Below are positions 33,598-41,396 of a stretch of 64,000 nt of DNA, in pieces. Source of the stretch: CAVPGP01 sp963704025 (GTDB lineage: Bacteria; Actinomycetota; Thermoleophilia; Gaiellales; Gaiellaceae). Each line of letters starts with the position of its first letter. Position 1 is the stretch's first letter. The translations under genes were made by a program, and so were the position numbers. The notes under the pieces are model-generated. The model was not told the DNA's origin, ran no database searches, and worked only from the letters and a program-made list of their open reading frames with translations. The DNA lies in contig CAVPGP010000002.1 of NCBI GenBank assembly GCA_963704025.1, forward strand, positions 997,424-1,061,423. The letters are read 5' to 3'.

Positions 33598-33888
33598 ATG
33601 TTCGTACGTGTCGCGAAGTTCGAAGGCGGCGACATGGACCGCCTTCGCGAAGAGAGGCCCAACATGGAGTCCGAAGGGCCGACCGGAATGCTCGGCTACC
33701 TGGTGATCGCCGACGAGGGAGCGAACCGCAGGATGTTCCTCTCGTTCTTCGAGACCCATGAGGCAGCCGAGGAGGCCGAGCGCTTCTTCGACTCGATGGG
33801 CGACTCCATCCCGGAGGAGATCCGCGGCAAGCGGCTCTCCCACGGCATCTACGAGGCCGTGGACGCAAAGCTCCCGGCGCTCGTCTAG
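33598..33888 (+). CDS. Small dimeric alpha-beta barrel-like protein
   Basis: 96 aa with a strong ribosome site (aaaggagg at 33586). MFVRVAKFEGGDMDRLREE, GYLVIADEGANRRMFLSFFETHEAAEEAERFFDSMGDSIPEEIRGKRLSHGIYEAV fits the ABM/antibiotic-monooxygenase-like fold seen in many small stress or heme proteins. The substrate is unknown. It stands alone between the pseudogene and DAHP synthase. Confidence 0.78.
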   Translation: MFVRVAKFEGGDMDRLREERPNMESEGPTGMLGYLVIADEGANRRMFLSFFETHEAAEEAERFFDSMGDSIPEEIRGKRLSHGIYEAVDAKLPALV

Positions 33889-33956
33889 CCCCGACCCCAG
33901 AGGGGATGAGGGGGCGGCTCCGGCCGTCCCCTCGCTTCTGCACGTATGCGCCCTCG

Positions 33957-35321
33957 CTATGCGTGCGGCGCCGTGCGCATCAGCTCGGCGAGCCGGAACG
34001 CGAGGTCGAGCGACTGGCGGGCATTCAGGCGGGGGTCGCAGAGGCTCTCGTAGCGGGCGGAGAGCTGCTCTTCGAGCACGGCCTCCGAGCCGCCGAGGCA
34101 CTCCGTCACGTCCTCGCCCGTGAACTCGAGATGCACGCCGCCCGGCCAGATCGCCTCCTGCCAGCAGGCGGCGAAGAAGCCCTCGATCTCACCCATCACG
34201 TCGTCGAAGCTCCGCGTCTTGACGCCGCTCTCGGTGCGGAACACGTTCGCGTGCATCGGATCGCATGCCCAGACGACCGGGTGGCCTTCGGAGCGGACGG
34301 CGCGCAGGAGCGGCGGCAGCAGCTCGCGAACGCGCTCGGCTCCCATGCGGGTGATCAGCGTCAGCCGGCCGGGGACCCGCAGCGGGTTCAGCCGATCGGC
34401 GAGGCCGATCACCTCGTCCGCGGTCGCGGTCGGGCCGAGCTTGACGGCGACCGGGTTGTGCACGCCGGAGAAGAACTCGACATGGGCGCCGTCGAGCTGC
34501 CGCGTGCGCTCGCCGATCCAGAGCAGGTGCGCCGAGCAGTCGTACCAGTCGCCCGTCAGCGAGTCGCGCCGCGTCAGCCCTTCCTCGTAGTCGAGCAGCA
34601 GGCCCTCGTGGCTCGTGAAGACGTCCACCTCGTGCAGCTGCCGCTCCGAGGTGAGGTCGATCCCGCAGGCCGCCATGAAGCGGAGCGCACGCTCGATCTC
34701 GGACGCGAGCTGCTCGTAGCGGCGGCCCTCGGGCGAGGACGAGACGAACTCCTGATTCCAGACGTGCACCTGGTTCAGGTCGGCGAAGCCGCCCTTGGTG
34801 AACGCGCGTAGGAGGTTCAGGGTCGCGGCGGACTGGTGGTAGCCCTGAACCATCCGCCCCGGATCGGGGATGCGCGCCTCCGCGAATGGCTCGTCGCCGT
34901 GGATCATGTGGCCGCGGAACGTCGGCAGCACGAGATCGCCGACGGTCTCGGTCGGCTCCGAGCGCGGCTTGACGAACTGCCCGGCGATCCGGCCCACCTT
35001 CACCACGGGCAGCGTCGCGCCGAACGTGAGCACGGCGGAGACCTGGAGCAGGATCTTCAGCTTCTCGCGGATCGTGATCGCCGAGAAGTCGTGGAAGGAC
35101 TCCGCGCAGTCCCCGGCCTGGAGCAGGAACGCCCGTCCTTCCGAGACGGCGGCGAGATCCTCGCGCAGGCGGCGCGCCTCGCCGGCGAAGACGAGCGGTG
35201 GCATCGACTTCAGCCGCGCGGACGCCGCGTCGAGCCCGCCCGCATCCGGCCACTCGGGTTGCTGGCGCGCGGGATGCTCGCGCCACGACGAGGGTGTCCA
35301 CGCAGATGACGTCACGGTCAT
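33957..35321 (-). CDS. 3-deoxy-7-phosphoheptulonate synthase, class II (plant/actinobacterial type)
   Basis: 454 aa. Class II motifs: FLLQAGDCAESF, GRIAGQFVKPRSEPTET, PTFRGHMIHGDEPF, YHQSAATLNLLRAF, WNQEFVSSSPEG, FTSHEGLLLDYEEGLTRRDS, HLLWIGERTRQLDGAHVEFFSGVHNPVAVKLGP and CDPMHANVFRTESGVKTRSFDDV. It performs the first step of aromatic amino-acid synthesis. It diverges from the tryptophan leader and trpS with only 42 bases to the leader ORF, so the two promoters are interleaved. Confidence 0.96.
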   Translation of the reverse strand: MTVTSSAWTPSSWREHPARQQPEWPDAGGLDAASARLKSMPPLVFAGEARRLREDLAAVSEGRAFLLQAGDCAESFHDFSAITIREKLKILLQVSAVLTFGATLPVVKVGRIAGQFVKPRSEPTETVGDLVLPTFRGHMIHGDEPFAEARIPDPGRMVQGYHQSAATLNLLRAFTKGGFADLNQVHVWNQEFVSSSPEGRRYEQLASEIERALRFMAACGIDLTSERQLHEVDVFTSHEGLLLDYEEGLTRRDSLTGDWYDCSAHLLWIGERTRQLDGAHVEFFSGVHNPVAVKLGPTATADEVIGLADRLNPLRVPGRLTLITRMGAERVRELLPPLLRAVRSEGHPVVWACDPMHANVFRTESGVKTRSFDDVMGEIEGFFAACWQEAIWPGGVHLEFTGEDVTECLGGSEAVLEEQLSARYESLCDPRLNARQSLDLAFRLAELMRTAPHA

Positions 35322-35363
35322 GAAGCCAGTGTAGTCACGCCGTTTTCCTCTATCCTGAGCGCA

Positions 35364-35426
35364 ATGACCTCAGCCTTCGCTCTCCGCTGGTTCTGGCGTC
35401 GCGGGCGAGGCGGAGGCCTGCGCTAG
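35364..35426 (+). CDS. trpL: Candidate Trp-rich leader peptide (attenuator) of trpS
   Basis: A 20-codon ORF, MTSAFALRWFWRRGRG..., has Trp-Phe-Trp at codons 9-11 and then a basic stretch. A -10-like hexamer tatcct at 35351 lies 7 bases before the ATG, so the mRNA may be leaderless. The last third of the ORF forms the 5' arm of a 13-bp hairpin. A ribosome stalled on the two Trp codons when charged tRNA-Trp is scarce would free or alter that hairpin and let trpS be transcribed. Ribosome-mediated attenuation of an auxiliary trpS is established in Streptomyces. The assignment here is by pattern. Confidence 0.72.
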   Translation: MTSAFALRWFWRRGRGGGLR

Positions 35427-35441
35427 GGCCGCCTCGCCCGC
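35401..35441 (+). terminator. Attenuator hairpin between the leader ORF and trpS
   Basis: Perfect 13-bp arms (GCGGGCGAGGCGG at 35401-35413 and its complement at 35429-35441) flank a 15-base loop that holds the end of the leader ORF. No T-run follows, which is usual for GC-rich actinobacteria. No alternative antiterminator pairing was defined with certainty. Confidence 0.7.
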
Positions 35442-35485
35442 GTCTCGAACCCGGCCCAGCGACCACAGGACATGAGGTGACCTGA

Positions 35486-36472
35486 ATGCGGATCTTCTCC
35501 GGAATCAAGCCCACGGGCGACCCGACCCTCGGCAACTACAGCGGCGGCTTCCGCCAGTACGCGGCCACGCAGGAGCAGGGCGAGGCCTTCTTCTGCATCG
35601 TCGACCTGCACGCGATCACCGTCGAGTACGACCCCGAGGAGCTGCGGACGCGCACGCTCGACCTCGCCGCGATGCTGTTCGCGACCGGCCTCGACCCCGA
35701 CCGCTCGGTCGTCTTCCTGCAGAGCCACGTCGCGGCGCATGCGGAGGCCGCGTGGCTGCTCTCGGCCGCCACCTCGTACGGGCAGCTCGGCCGGATGACG
35801 CAGTTCAAGGAGAAGGGCGGGCAGCAGGGCTTCGTCTCGGCCGCGCTCTTCAACTACCCGATCCTGATGGCGGGCGACATCCTCCTCTACCAGGCCGACA
35901 TCGTCCCGATCGGCGACGACCAGCGGCAGCATCTGGAGCTGGCACGGGACATCGCGGAGCGCTTCAACGCGCGCTTCGGCGAGACGTTCGTCGTCCCGGA
36001 CGGCGTCTATCCGGAGATCGGCGCGCGGATCATGGACCTGCAGGACCCGCTCGGGAAGATGGGCAAGACCGGCTCGTCCGACCAGGGGACGGTGCGGATC
36101 CTCGACGAGCCCGACGTGATCCGCCGCAAGTTCAAGACGGCGGTCACCGACTCGGGCCGCGAGGTGCGCCGCGGCGACGACAAGCCGGGCGTCACGAATC
36201 TGATCGACATCCTCTCGGTCTCGACGGGCGCGTCGCCCGAGGAGATCGAGGCGCGCTTCGACGGCGAGGGCTACGGCGCCTTCAAGGAGGCCGTCGGCGA
36301 GGCGGTCGTCGAGCTGCTCGCGCCGATCCAGGCACGCTATCGCGAGCTGCGCGCCGACGAGGGGGAGCTCCGCCGCCTGCTCGAGCACGGCGCCGACAAG
36401 GCGCGCCGGGCCTCGGCGCCGACGCTGCGGACGATGTACGAGCGGATGGGCTTCGTGACGCCCACTGGGTAG
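35486..36472 (+). CDS. trpS: Tryptophanyl-tRNA synthetase
   Basis: 328 aa from ATG with gaggtg 10 bases before. The class I HIGH-type motif is PTGDPTLGNYSGGF (TLGN, like the TIGN of bacterial TrpRS). GDILLYQADIVPIGDDQRQHLELARDIAERFN and FKTAVTDSG follow. The KMSKS loop reads KMGKTGSS, a departure from the consensus. The 15-kDa anticodon end is present. The upstream leader suggests it is induced when tryptophan or charged tRNA is low. Confidence 0.95.
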   Translation: MRIFSGIKPTGDPTLGNYSGGFRQYAATQEQGEAFFCIVDLHAITVEYDPEELRTRTLDLAAMLFATGLDPDRSVVFLQSHVAAHAEAAWLLSAATSYGQLGRMTQFKEKGGQQGFVSAALFNYPILMAGDILLYQADIVPIGDDQRQHLELARDIAERFNARFGETFVVPDGVYPEIGARIMDLQDPLGKMGKTGSSDQGTVRILDEPDVIRRKFKTAVTDSGREVRRGDDKPGVTNLIDILSVSTGASPEEIEARFDGEGYGAFKEAVGEAVVELLAPIQARYRELRADEGELRRLLEHGADKARRASAPTLRTMYERMGFVTPTG

Positions 36473-36499
36473 GGTGGGCGCCACGAAGCGGTCGCCTGG

Positions 36500-38254
36500 C
36501 TAGTTGTTCGGGTCGACCTTGCGGGCGACGAAGACGCTCGTCAGGTCACGCACGGCGGCGTCGCGCGTGCCGAGCGGCGCGAGGTTCCAGCGGCGCTCGA
36601 TCGTCGCGAGGATCGACGTCGTGTCGTGCGAGACGTGGTCGACGGCGAAGGGGAACAGCAGCCCGGGCGAGAAGATCAGCGCCGGAACGCGCGTCCCCGG
36701 GCCGAACCCGTCGTGCGGGCCCGCGTCGTTGCCCTGGCCGGGCGGCGGGACGTGGTCCCACTGGCCGCCGAACTCGTCGTAGGTGACGACGACCATCGTG
36801 CTCCCTGCGCAGCGGCTGGTCTCGATCGCCCGCACGAGGTCGACGAGGTGGTCGCTGCCATTCGGCTCGCTGGCGTAGCCGGGATGCTCGTTCTCCTGGC
36901 CGATCGGCTTCACGAAGCTGACCGGCTTCAGCATGCAGCCGCGAGTCGAGTCGTTCGCAAGCTGCATGAACTCCGCCTCGTCGCGCAGGTGCGCGGCGCG
37001 GTTCGCACGCCCTTCCGGCGTCGCCGTGGTGAAGGCTGCGTAGTAGTTGAACGGCTGGTGGTGGTACTGGAACAGGTTGTTCGGGCAGCGTGGGTAGGCC
37101 GCCACGCTTGGGTCGACCTCGGGATCCGAGCAGGTCGGACCGGGGCCGTTCGTCCAGCCGGGCGCGTTCACGTCGCCGTTCGCGTTCGACCAGCCGCCCG
37201 CGTACCAGGCCCAGTCGATCCCCCTCTCGCTCAGCCGGTCGCCGATCGTCGGATTCGTCTGCGGCGGGATTTTCGCGCCGAAGGCCCCGGAGGGCTGGAA
37301 TGCAGGCTGCGTCGTGTTGACCGCGTAGTCGCCGCACGGCTCCCGCGTCAGCGGGGCCGTGCACTCCACCGTGAGCGCCCCGTCCCGGACCGCCGTCGCC
37401 GGGTGATAGAGCGGATACGTCGCGTTCGGGAAGCCGTTCGCGTCCAGGATCGAGTGCAGCGTCGACGGCGCTCCGGGGAACGTCGGCGCAGCGGCGGCGA
37501 TCAGCCACTGGTGGTTCAGGAACGAGCCGCCGAACGCCCCTTGGAAGAAGTTGTCGGCGATCGCATACCTCGGGTGGCCGAATGAGTGCAGGTACCGGTA
37601 GATCGGCAGCGAGCGCGTCTCGTACCCGCCCATGGTAAGGCCGATCGCGTCGCTCCCCGTGACGTAGCGGTTCATCTGACCGCCGTTGAGCTGATACTGC
37701 TCTTGGTAGAAGCGGTGCACGAGGTCGCGCGTGCAGCCGCCGGCGGTCGCCCCGGGGACGGGCAGCCCGGTCGCGGGGTTGATGCCCGGATTGCGGAGGC
37801 CGTTCGGGAAGCTGAACGCTCCGAGCGTCGGCGGGCAGGTGATCGCAGACGGTGGGATAAACCCGTCGATCGTGAACGGCCCGTTGAAGAAGGCGCTGGC
37901 GAACGACGTCCCCGTCGTCGTGTCGGTGCACGTCGGCGAAAGCGGGACAGGCGAGGTCAGGTTGGCGTCGTTCTGCTGCAGGCAGTGGTACACGACGCCG
38001 TTCTGGCCGACCTGGAGAGTGTGCGCCAAGTCCGTACCGGCGGGGCCGTTGACGCCCTCCCAGCCGCCGTAGAGGTTGTCGAAGCTGTGGTTCTCCTCGT
38101 AGATGACCACGATGTGGCCGACCTGCCTCAGTTGCACCGACCCGAATCCCCCGTCGGCGGAGCTGCCTCCTACGGCGACGAGCGCTGCCGCGAAGGCGGC
38201 AACGAGCACGGCGAGGTGCATGATTCGCGAGGCTCGGCAGTGGCTCTGCTTCAT
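36500..38254 (-). CDS. Secreted phosphoesterase family protein (phospholipase C/acid phosphatase-like)
   Basis: 584 aa from ATG with a strong ggaggaggga site. The signal peptide is IMHLAVLVAAFAAALVAVGGSSA. The family start is GHIVVIYEENHSFDNLYGGW (metal-binding Glu-Asn). Later come YAIADNFFQGAFGGSFLNHQWLIAAAAP, ERGIDWAWYAGGW, STMVVVTYDEFGGQWDHVPPPG, GPGTRVPALIFSPG and HVSHDTTSILATIERRWNL. It should hydrolyse phosphate monoesters or phospholipid head groups outside the cell. Several Cys pairs suggest disulfides. Confidence 0.93.
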   Translation of the reverse strand: MKQSHCRASRIMHLAVLVAAFAAALVAVGGSSADGGFGSVQLRQVGHIVVIYEENHSFDNLYGGWEGVNGPAGTDLAHTLQVGQNGVVYHCLQQNDANLTSPVPLSPTCTDTTTGTSFASAFFNGPFTIDGFIPPSAITCPPTLGAFSFPNGLRNPGINPATGLPVPGATAGGCTRDLVHRFYQEQYQLNGGQMNRYVTGSDAIGLTMGGYETRSLPIYRYLHSFGHPRYAIADNFFQGAFGGSFLNHQWLIAAAAPTFPGAPSTLHSILDANGFPNATYPLYHPATAVRDGALTVECTAPLTREPCGDYAVNTTQPAFQPSGAFGAKIPPQTNPTIGDRLSERGIDWAWYAGGWSNANGDVNAPGWTNGPGPTCSDPEVDPSVAAYPRCPNNLFQYHHQPFNYYAAFTTATPEGRANRAAHLRDEAEFMQLANDSTRGCMLKPVSFVKPIGQENEHPGYASEPNGSDHLVDLVRAIETSRCAGSTMVVVTYDEFGGQWDHVPPPGQGNDAGPHDGFGPGTRVPALIFSPGLLFPFAVDHVSHDTTSILATIERRWNLAPLGTRDAAVRDLTSVFVARKVDPNN

Positions 38255-38327
38255 GCTCTTCCCTCCTCCTCTCGTGACCCCGTGACATCTTCCCTCCGGC
38301 CGCCGACCTGACACAACTCAGGCACGT

Positions 38328-39050
38328 TCAGGAGGTCGAGCGGGCTCGCCTCTGCGCCGGCCCCGCCGTCGCTGCGCGCAGGGCCTCTACCTCGGCCTGG
38401 GTGAGCTGCCGCCACCGGCCCGGCTCGAGGCCCGAGAGCTCGAGCCCCGCGTACCGGCTCCGGTGCAGCCGGCGGACGGGGTGCCCGACGGCTTCGAGCA
38501 TCCGCTTCACCTGGTGCGTGCGCCCCTCGTGGATCGTCAGCTCGACGCGTCCCGGGCCGACGAGGCGCGCACGCGCCGGCGCCGTGAGGCCGTCGTCGAG
38601 GTCGACGCCGCGTTCGAGCCGCGCGAGCGTCTCCCGTGTCGGCTCGCCCTCGACGTCGGCGACGTAGACCTTGTCGACCTCGTAGCGCGGGTGCGCGAGC
38701 CGGTGCGCGAGCTCGCCGTCGTTCGTGAGCAGCAGCGCCCCGGTCGTGTCGGCGTCGAGCCGGCCCACGGGCACGACCCGCTCGGGAAGATCGACGAGCT
38801 CGACGACCGTGCGCCGCCCTTGCGGGTCGCGCGCCGTCGTCACGGTGTCCGCCGGCTTGTGCAGCAGCACGTAGGCGAGCCGCTGCCTGGCAAGCGGCGC
38901 GCCGTCGAGACACACCTCGTCGCCGGGCGCGACGAACGTGTTCAGCTGCCCCGGCTCGCCGTTGACCGTGACGCGCCCGGCCTTGATCAGCGCGTCGGCC
39001 CCGCGGCGGGAGGCGACCCCGGCGCGGGCCAGCCAGGCATTCAGACGCAC
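38328..39050 (-). CDS. Ribosomal large-subunit pseudouridine synthase (RsuA/RluB family)
   Basis: 240 aa. The N-terminal S4 domain (MRLNAWLARAGVASRRGADALIKAGRVTVNG) is followed by the catalytic VPVGRLDADTTGALLLTNDGELAHRLAHPRYEVDKVY (active Asp in GRLDADT) and HEGRTHQVKRMLEAVGHPVRRLHRSRYAGL. It is probably RluB-like (23S rRNA), often found next to scpAB; scpB lies 1 kb away here on the same strand. Confidence 0.93.
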   Translation of the reverse strand: MRLNAWLARAGVASRRGADALIKAGRVTVNGEPGQLNTFVAPGDEVCLDGAPLARQRLAYVLLHKPADTVTTARDPQGRRTVVELVDLPERVVPVGRLDADTTGALLLTNDGELAHRLAHPRYEVDKVYVADVEGEPTRETLARLERGVDLDDGLTAPARARLVGPGRVELTIHEGRTHQVKRMLEAVGHPVRRLHRSRYAGLELSGLEPGRWRQLTQAEVEALRAATAGPAQRRARSTS

Positions 39051-39157
39051 GGGCGGGCGAGTCGCATCGGAGAAGTTGTTGCAGAAACGTCACGCCCGCG
39101 GAGCAGACACGTGCGCAGTTGTCCGGTACCGTCGAAGACGGGTGGCGGGTGGCCCGC

Positions 39158-39178
39158 CTCCCCACCCAGGGTGGGGAG
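39158..39178 (+). repeat. Perfect 10-bp inverted repeat in a 160-base intergenic region
   Basis: Arms CTCCCCACCC and GGGTGGGGAG are separated by one base. The sequence lies between the start of the pseudouridine synthase (39050) and the stop of the small ORF at 39211, so it could end transcription of the small ORF. Confidence 0.5.
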
Positions 39179-39210
39179 TAACGAGGCCGCCGGCCGAAAG
39201 TGGCGTGTCC

Positions 39211-39399
39211 TTAATGAAGGGTGGCCGGGGCGGAGGCGACGCACTGCGGCGCCTCCGGCTCCAGCCGATCCGCCGCGGCGGTGAGGAGATGCGCTAGCGC
39301 CCGGCGAAAGGTGTGTGCTCCCGGTTGCATCGACGCGCGGAGGCGGGCTGCGCGCTGGTCGACGCTGTCGGAGCGAACGAACTGATCGAACTCGATCAT
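39211..39399 (-). CDS. Small protein divergent from the MarR gene
   Basis: 62 aa from ATG at 39399 with a good ribosome site (aagaggagaaggg on the minus strand). The sequence is MIEFDQFVRSDSVDQRAARL, then FRRALAHLLTAAADRLEPEA. No family is recognised. It shares the intergenic operator region with marR, so it is probably under the same control. Confidence 0.55.
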   Translation of the reverse strand: MIEFDQFVRSDSVDQRAARLRASMQPGAHTFRRALAHLLTAAADRLEPEAPQCVASAPATLH

Positions 39400-39428
39400 C
39401 TGTACCCTTCTCCTCTTGAGCTGAAGTA

Positions 39429-39473
39429 TCTTGATGTCGAGAGAGTAGCGCTCGAACCTCTTGACGTCAAGAG
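39429..39473 (+). promoter_or_regulatory. Pair of palindromic operators upstream of marR
   Basis: A perfect 16-bp palindrome, CTCTTGACGTCAAGAG, lies at 39458-39473. An imperfect copy, TCTTGATGTCGAGA, lies at 39429-39442, and a half site TCTTGAC at 39474. Copies are about 30 bases (three turns) apart, within the 97-base gap of two divergent genes. MarR proteins bind palindromes of this size. Confidence 0.7.
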
Positions 39474-39496
39474 TCTTGACATGGAGAATCCGACCG

Positions 39497-40051
39497 ATGA
39501 CAGAAGGCGCGCCGGAAGACGTTCTCGACGACATTCCCGATGACATTCCCGATGACATCGACGAGAACGTCGAGTTCTGGGCGCGCCTGATCCCCGAGCT
39601 CGACACGGAGACCGAGGCGATCGTCCAGCGCATCTCGGACATCGCCCACTACCTGAGGAAGTCGATGGAGGAGACCGTCTCGGAGCACGGGATCAGCTGG
39701 GGCGAGTGGAAGCTCCTCAACGACCTGCGCCGCCGCGAGCCGGACTACCGCAGCACCCCGGGCAAGCTCGCGTCCAAGTTGGGACTCTCGAGCGGGGCGA
39801 TGACGAACCGCCTCGACCGGCTCGAGTCGGACGGGCTGATCCGCCGCCTACCGGACCCGGGCGACCGGCGCTCGGTCGTCGTCGAGCTCACGGACGAAGG
39901 ACTGCAGCGCTGGCAGAAGGCCGTCGGCCGCCAGGCCGTGCGGGAGTCGGCTGTCGCCGCGAGCCTCGACGCGCGCGAGAAGCAGCAGCTGAACGCCTAC
40001 CTGCGCCGCCTGCTCGCGGGCGTCAAGCCCGAAAGCGAGAAGGCCTCCTAG
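39497..40051 (+). CDS. MarR-family transcriptional regulator
   Basis: 184 aa. An acidic N-terminus with a short repeat (DDIPDDIPDDIDENV) precedes the wHTH: HGISWGEWKLLNDLRRR, TPGKLASKLGLSSGAMTNRLDRLESDGLIRRLPDPGDRRSVVVELTDEGL. The C-terminal helix forms the dimer. The ligand is unknown. It probably represses itself and the divergent small gene through the palindromes at 39429-39473. The stop overlaps that of the convergent scpB by 4 bases. Confidence 0.92.
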   Translation: MTEGAPEDVLDDIPDDIPDDIDENVEFWARLIPELDTETEAIVQRISDIAHYLRKSMEETVSEHGISWGEWKLLNDLRRREPDYRSTPGKLASKLGLSSGAMTNRLDRLESDGLIRRLPDPGDRRSVVVELTDEGLQRWQKAVGRQAVRESAVAASLDAREKQQLNAYLRRLLAGVKPESEKAS

Positions 40052-40647
40052 GCAGTTCGCTTCTCGGCGACGGTCTCGAGGCGCGCACGGATCTCCGTCA
40101 CGTCGGCGCCGAGATCGTCCAGTCGCGGCAGCGCCGCCAGCGACTCGAGGCCGAACACGCGCTCGAAGAGCGGCGTGGTCCGGTAGCGGATCGCCCCGAG
40201 GCCGTCGTCGCGGCCGGCTTCGGACACGAGGCCGCGTTCGACGAGGCCGGCGACGACGCCGTCGACGTTGACGCCGCGGATGCGGGCGATCTCCGGCCGC
40301 GAGCACGGGCCGAGATACGCCACGATGGCGAGCGTCTCGAGCGCCGCCTGCGAGAGCCCGCGCTCCACGGGGCGCTCGAAGAGGCGCGAGCAGGCCTCTC
40401 CCGCCTCCCGCGAGGCGCGAAACGCCCAGCCGCCTGCGACGTGCTCGAGCACGATCCCGCTCCGACCCTCCCGGTACCGCTCGGAGAGCAGCGCCAGCGC
40501 CGTGACGATCCGCTCCTCGTCGTCCTGCGTGGCCTCGACCAGCTCCTCGACCGGCAGGGGCTGCGAGGCGACGACGAGCAGCGCCTCGACCGTGCGGGCG
40601 AGCTGGTCGACCGGATTCGTTGCGATCAGGCGGAGCGGGCGTTCCAT
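40048..40647 (-). CDS. scpB: Segregation and condensation protein B
   Basis: 199 aa from ATG at 40647, overlapping scpA by 22 bases. Tandem winged helices: ARTVEALLVVASQPLPVEELVEA...AFRASREAGEACSRLFE, then LSQAALETLAIVAYLGPCSRPEIARIRGVNVDGVVAGLVERGLVSEAGR. It binds ScpA and SMC in chromosome condensation. Confidence 0.94.
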   Translation of the reverse strand: MERPLRLIATNPVDQLARTVEALLVVASQPLPVEELVEATQDDEERIVTALALLSERYREGRSGIVLEHVAGGWAFRASREAGEACSRLFERPVERGLSQAALETLAIVAYLGPCSRPEIARIRGVNVDGVVAGLVERGLVSEAGRDDGLGAIRYRTTPLFERVFGLESLAALPRLDDLGADVTEIRARLETVAEKRTA

Positions 40648-41378
40648 GCAAGACCTCCTTCGACGTCGGCCCGCGCAACCCTTATCGGCGCGAACGGGGC
40701 GGCTTGCTCGATCTCGATCTCCCCGGCCTTGCGCAGCTCGAGCAGCGCCAGGAACGCGACTGCGACCTCGACCCGGTCGCACTCGGCGACGGCGGCGTCG
40801 AAGTCGAAGCGGCGCCGGCGCGAGAGCAGGGCGCGGAAGCGGTCGAGGAACTGGGAGACGGGCGGGAAGCGAAGCGCCATGTGGCGGAGCGACACCTGCG
40901 GCGGCTCGAAGGAGAGGAGCCGGATCACCTCGGCGAGCTTCTGCGGATCCTGGGGCGCCAGTTGGCGGTCCGGCTTCGGCGCGAGCGGGGCCGGGCCGAC
41001 GCGGAAGAAGCGTTCGCCCTCGCCTGCGAGCCGCTCGGAGAGCCAGCCGGCGGCCTCCTTGGCGCGCCGGTACTCGGCGAGGCGCCGGGCGAGCTCTTCC
41101 GCCGCCTCCTCGGGCTCGAGCTCCGAGAGCTCCGCGTCCTCGTCCGGGAAGAGGGCCCGCGCCTTCAGCTCGAGCAGCGCGGAGACGAGGATCAGGAACT
41201 CGCCGATCGCGTCCAGGTCGAGCGCGTCGCGCTCGGCGAGCCTCTCGACGAAGGCGACGACGATGCCGGCGACGTCGATCTCGGAGAGCGGCAGCTCCTC
41301 CTTCAGCACCAGGGTCAGGAGCAGGTCGAAGGGCCCTTCGAAGGCGTCCAGATCCAGCTCGAGCTCGCGCACGATCAT
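40626..41378 (-). CDS. scpA: Segregation and condensation protein A
   Basis: 250 aa. The kleisin N-terminus is LDAFEGPFDLLLTLVLKEELPLSEIDVAGIV...FLILVSALLELKARALFPDE. The C-terminal winged helix is DFDAAVAECDRVEVAVAFLALLELRKAGEIEIEQAAPFAPI. It bridges the SMC heads. It is 18 bases after lgt. Confidence 0.94.
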   Translation of the reverse strand: MIVRELELDLDAFEGPFDLLLTLVLKEELPLSEIDVAGIVVAFVERLAERDALDLDAIGEFLILVSALLELKARALFPDEDAELSELEPEEAAEELARRLAEYRRAKEAAGWLSERLAGEGERFFRVGPAPLAPKPDRQLAPQDPQKLAEVIRLLSFEPPQVSLRHMALRFPPVSQFLDRFRALLSRRRRFDFDAAVAECDRVEVAVAFLALLELRKAGEIEIEQAAPFAPIRVARADVEGGLAWNARSA

Positions 41379-41396
41379 GGCGCGAGCGTAGCGGCG

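Noticed and set aside
36546..38288. 580-codon frame overlapping the phosphoesterase
   Set aside because: Composition is Arg/Pro-dominated with no signal peptide. The other frame has a signal peptide and phosphoesterase motifs.
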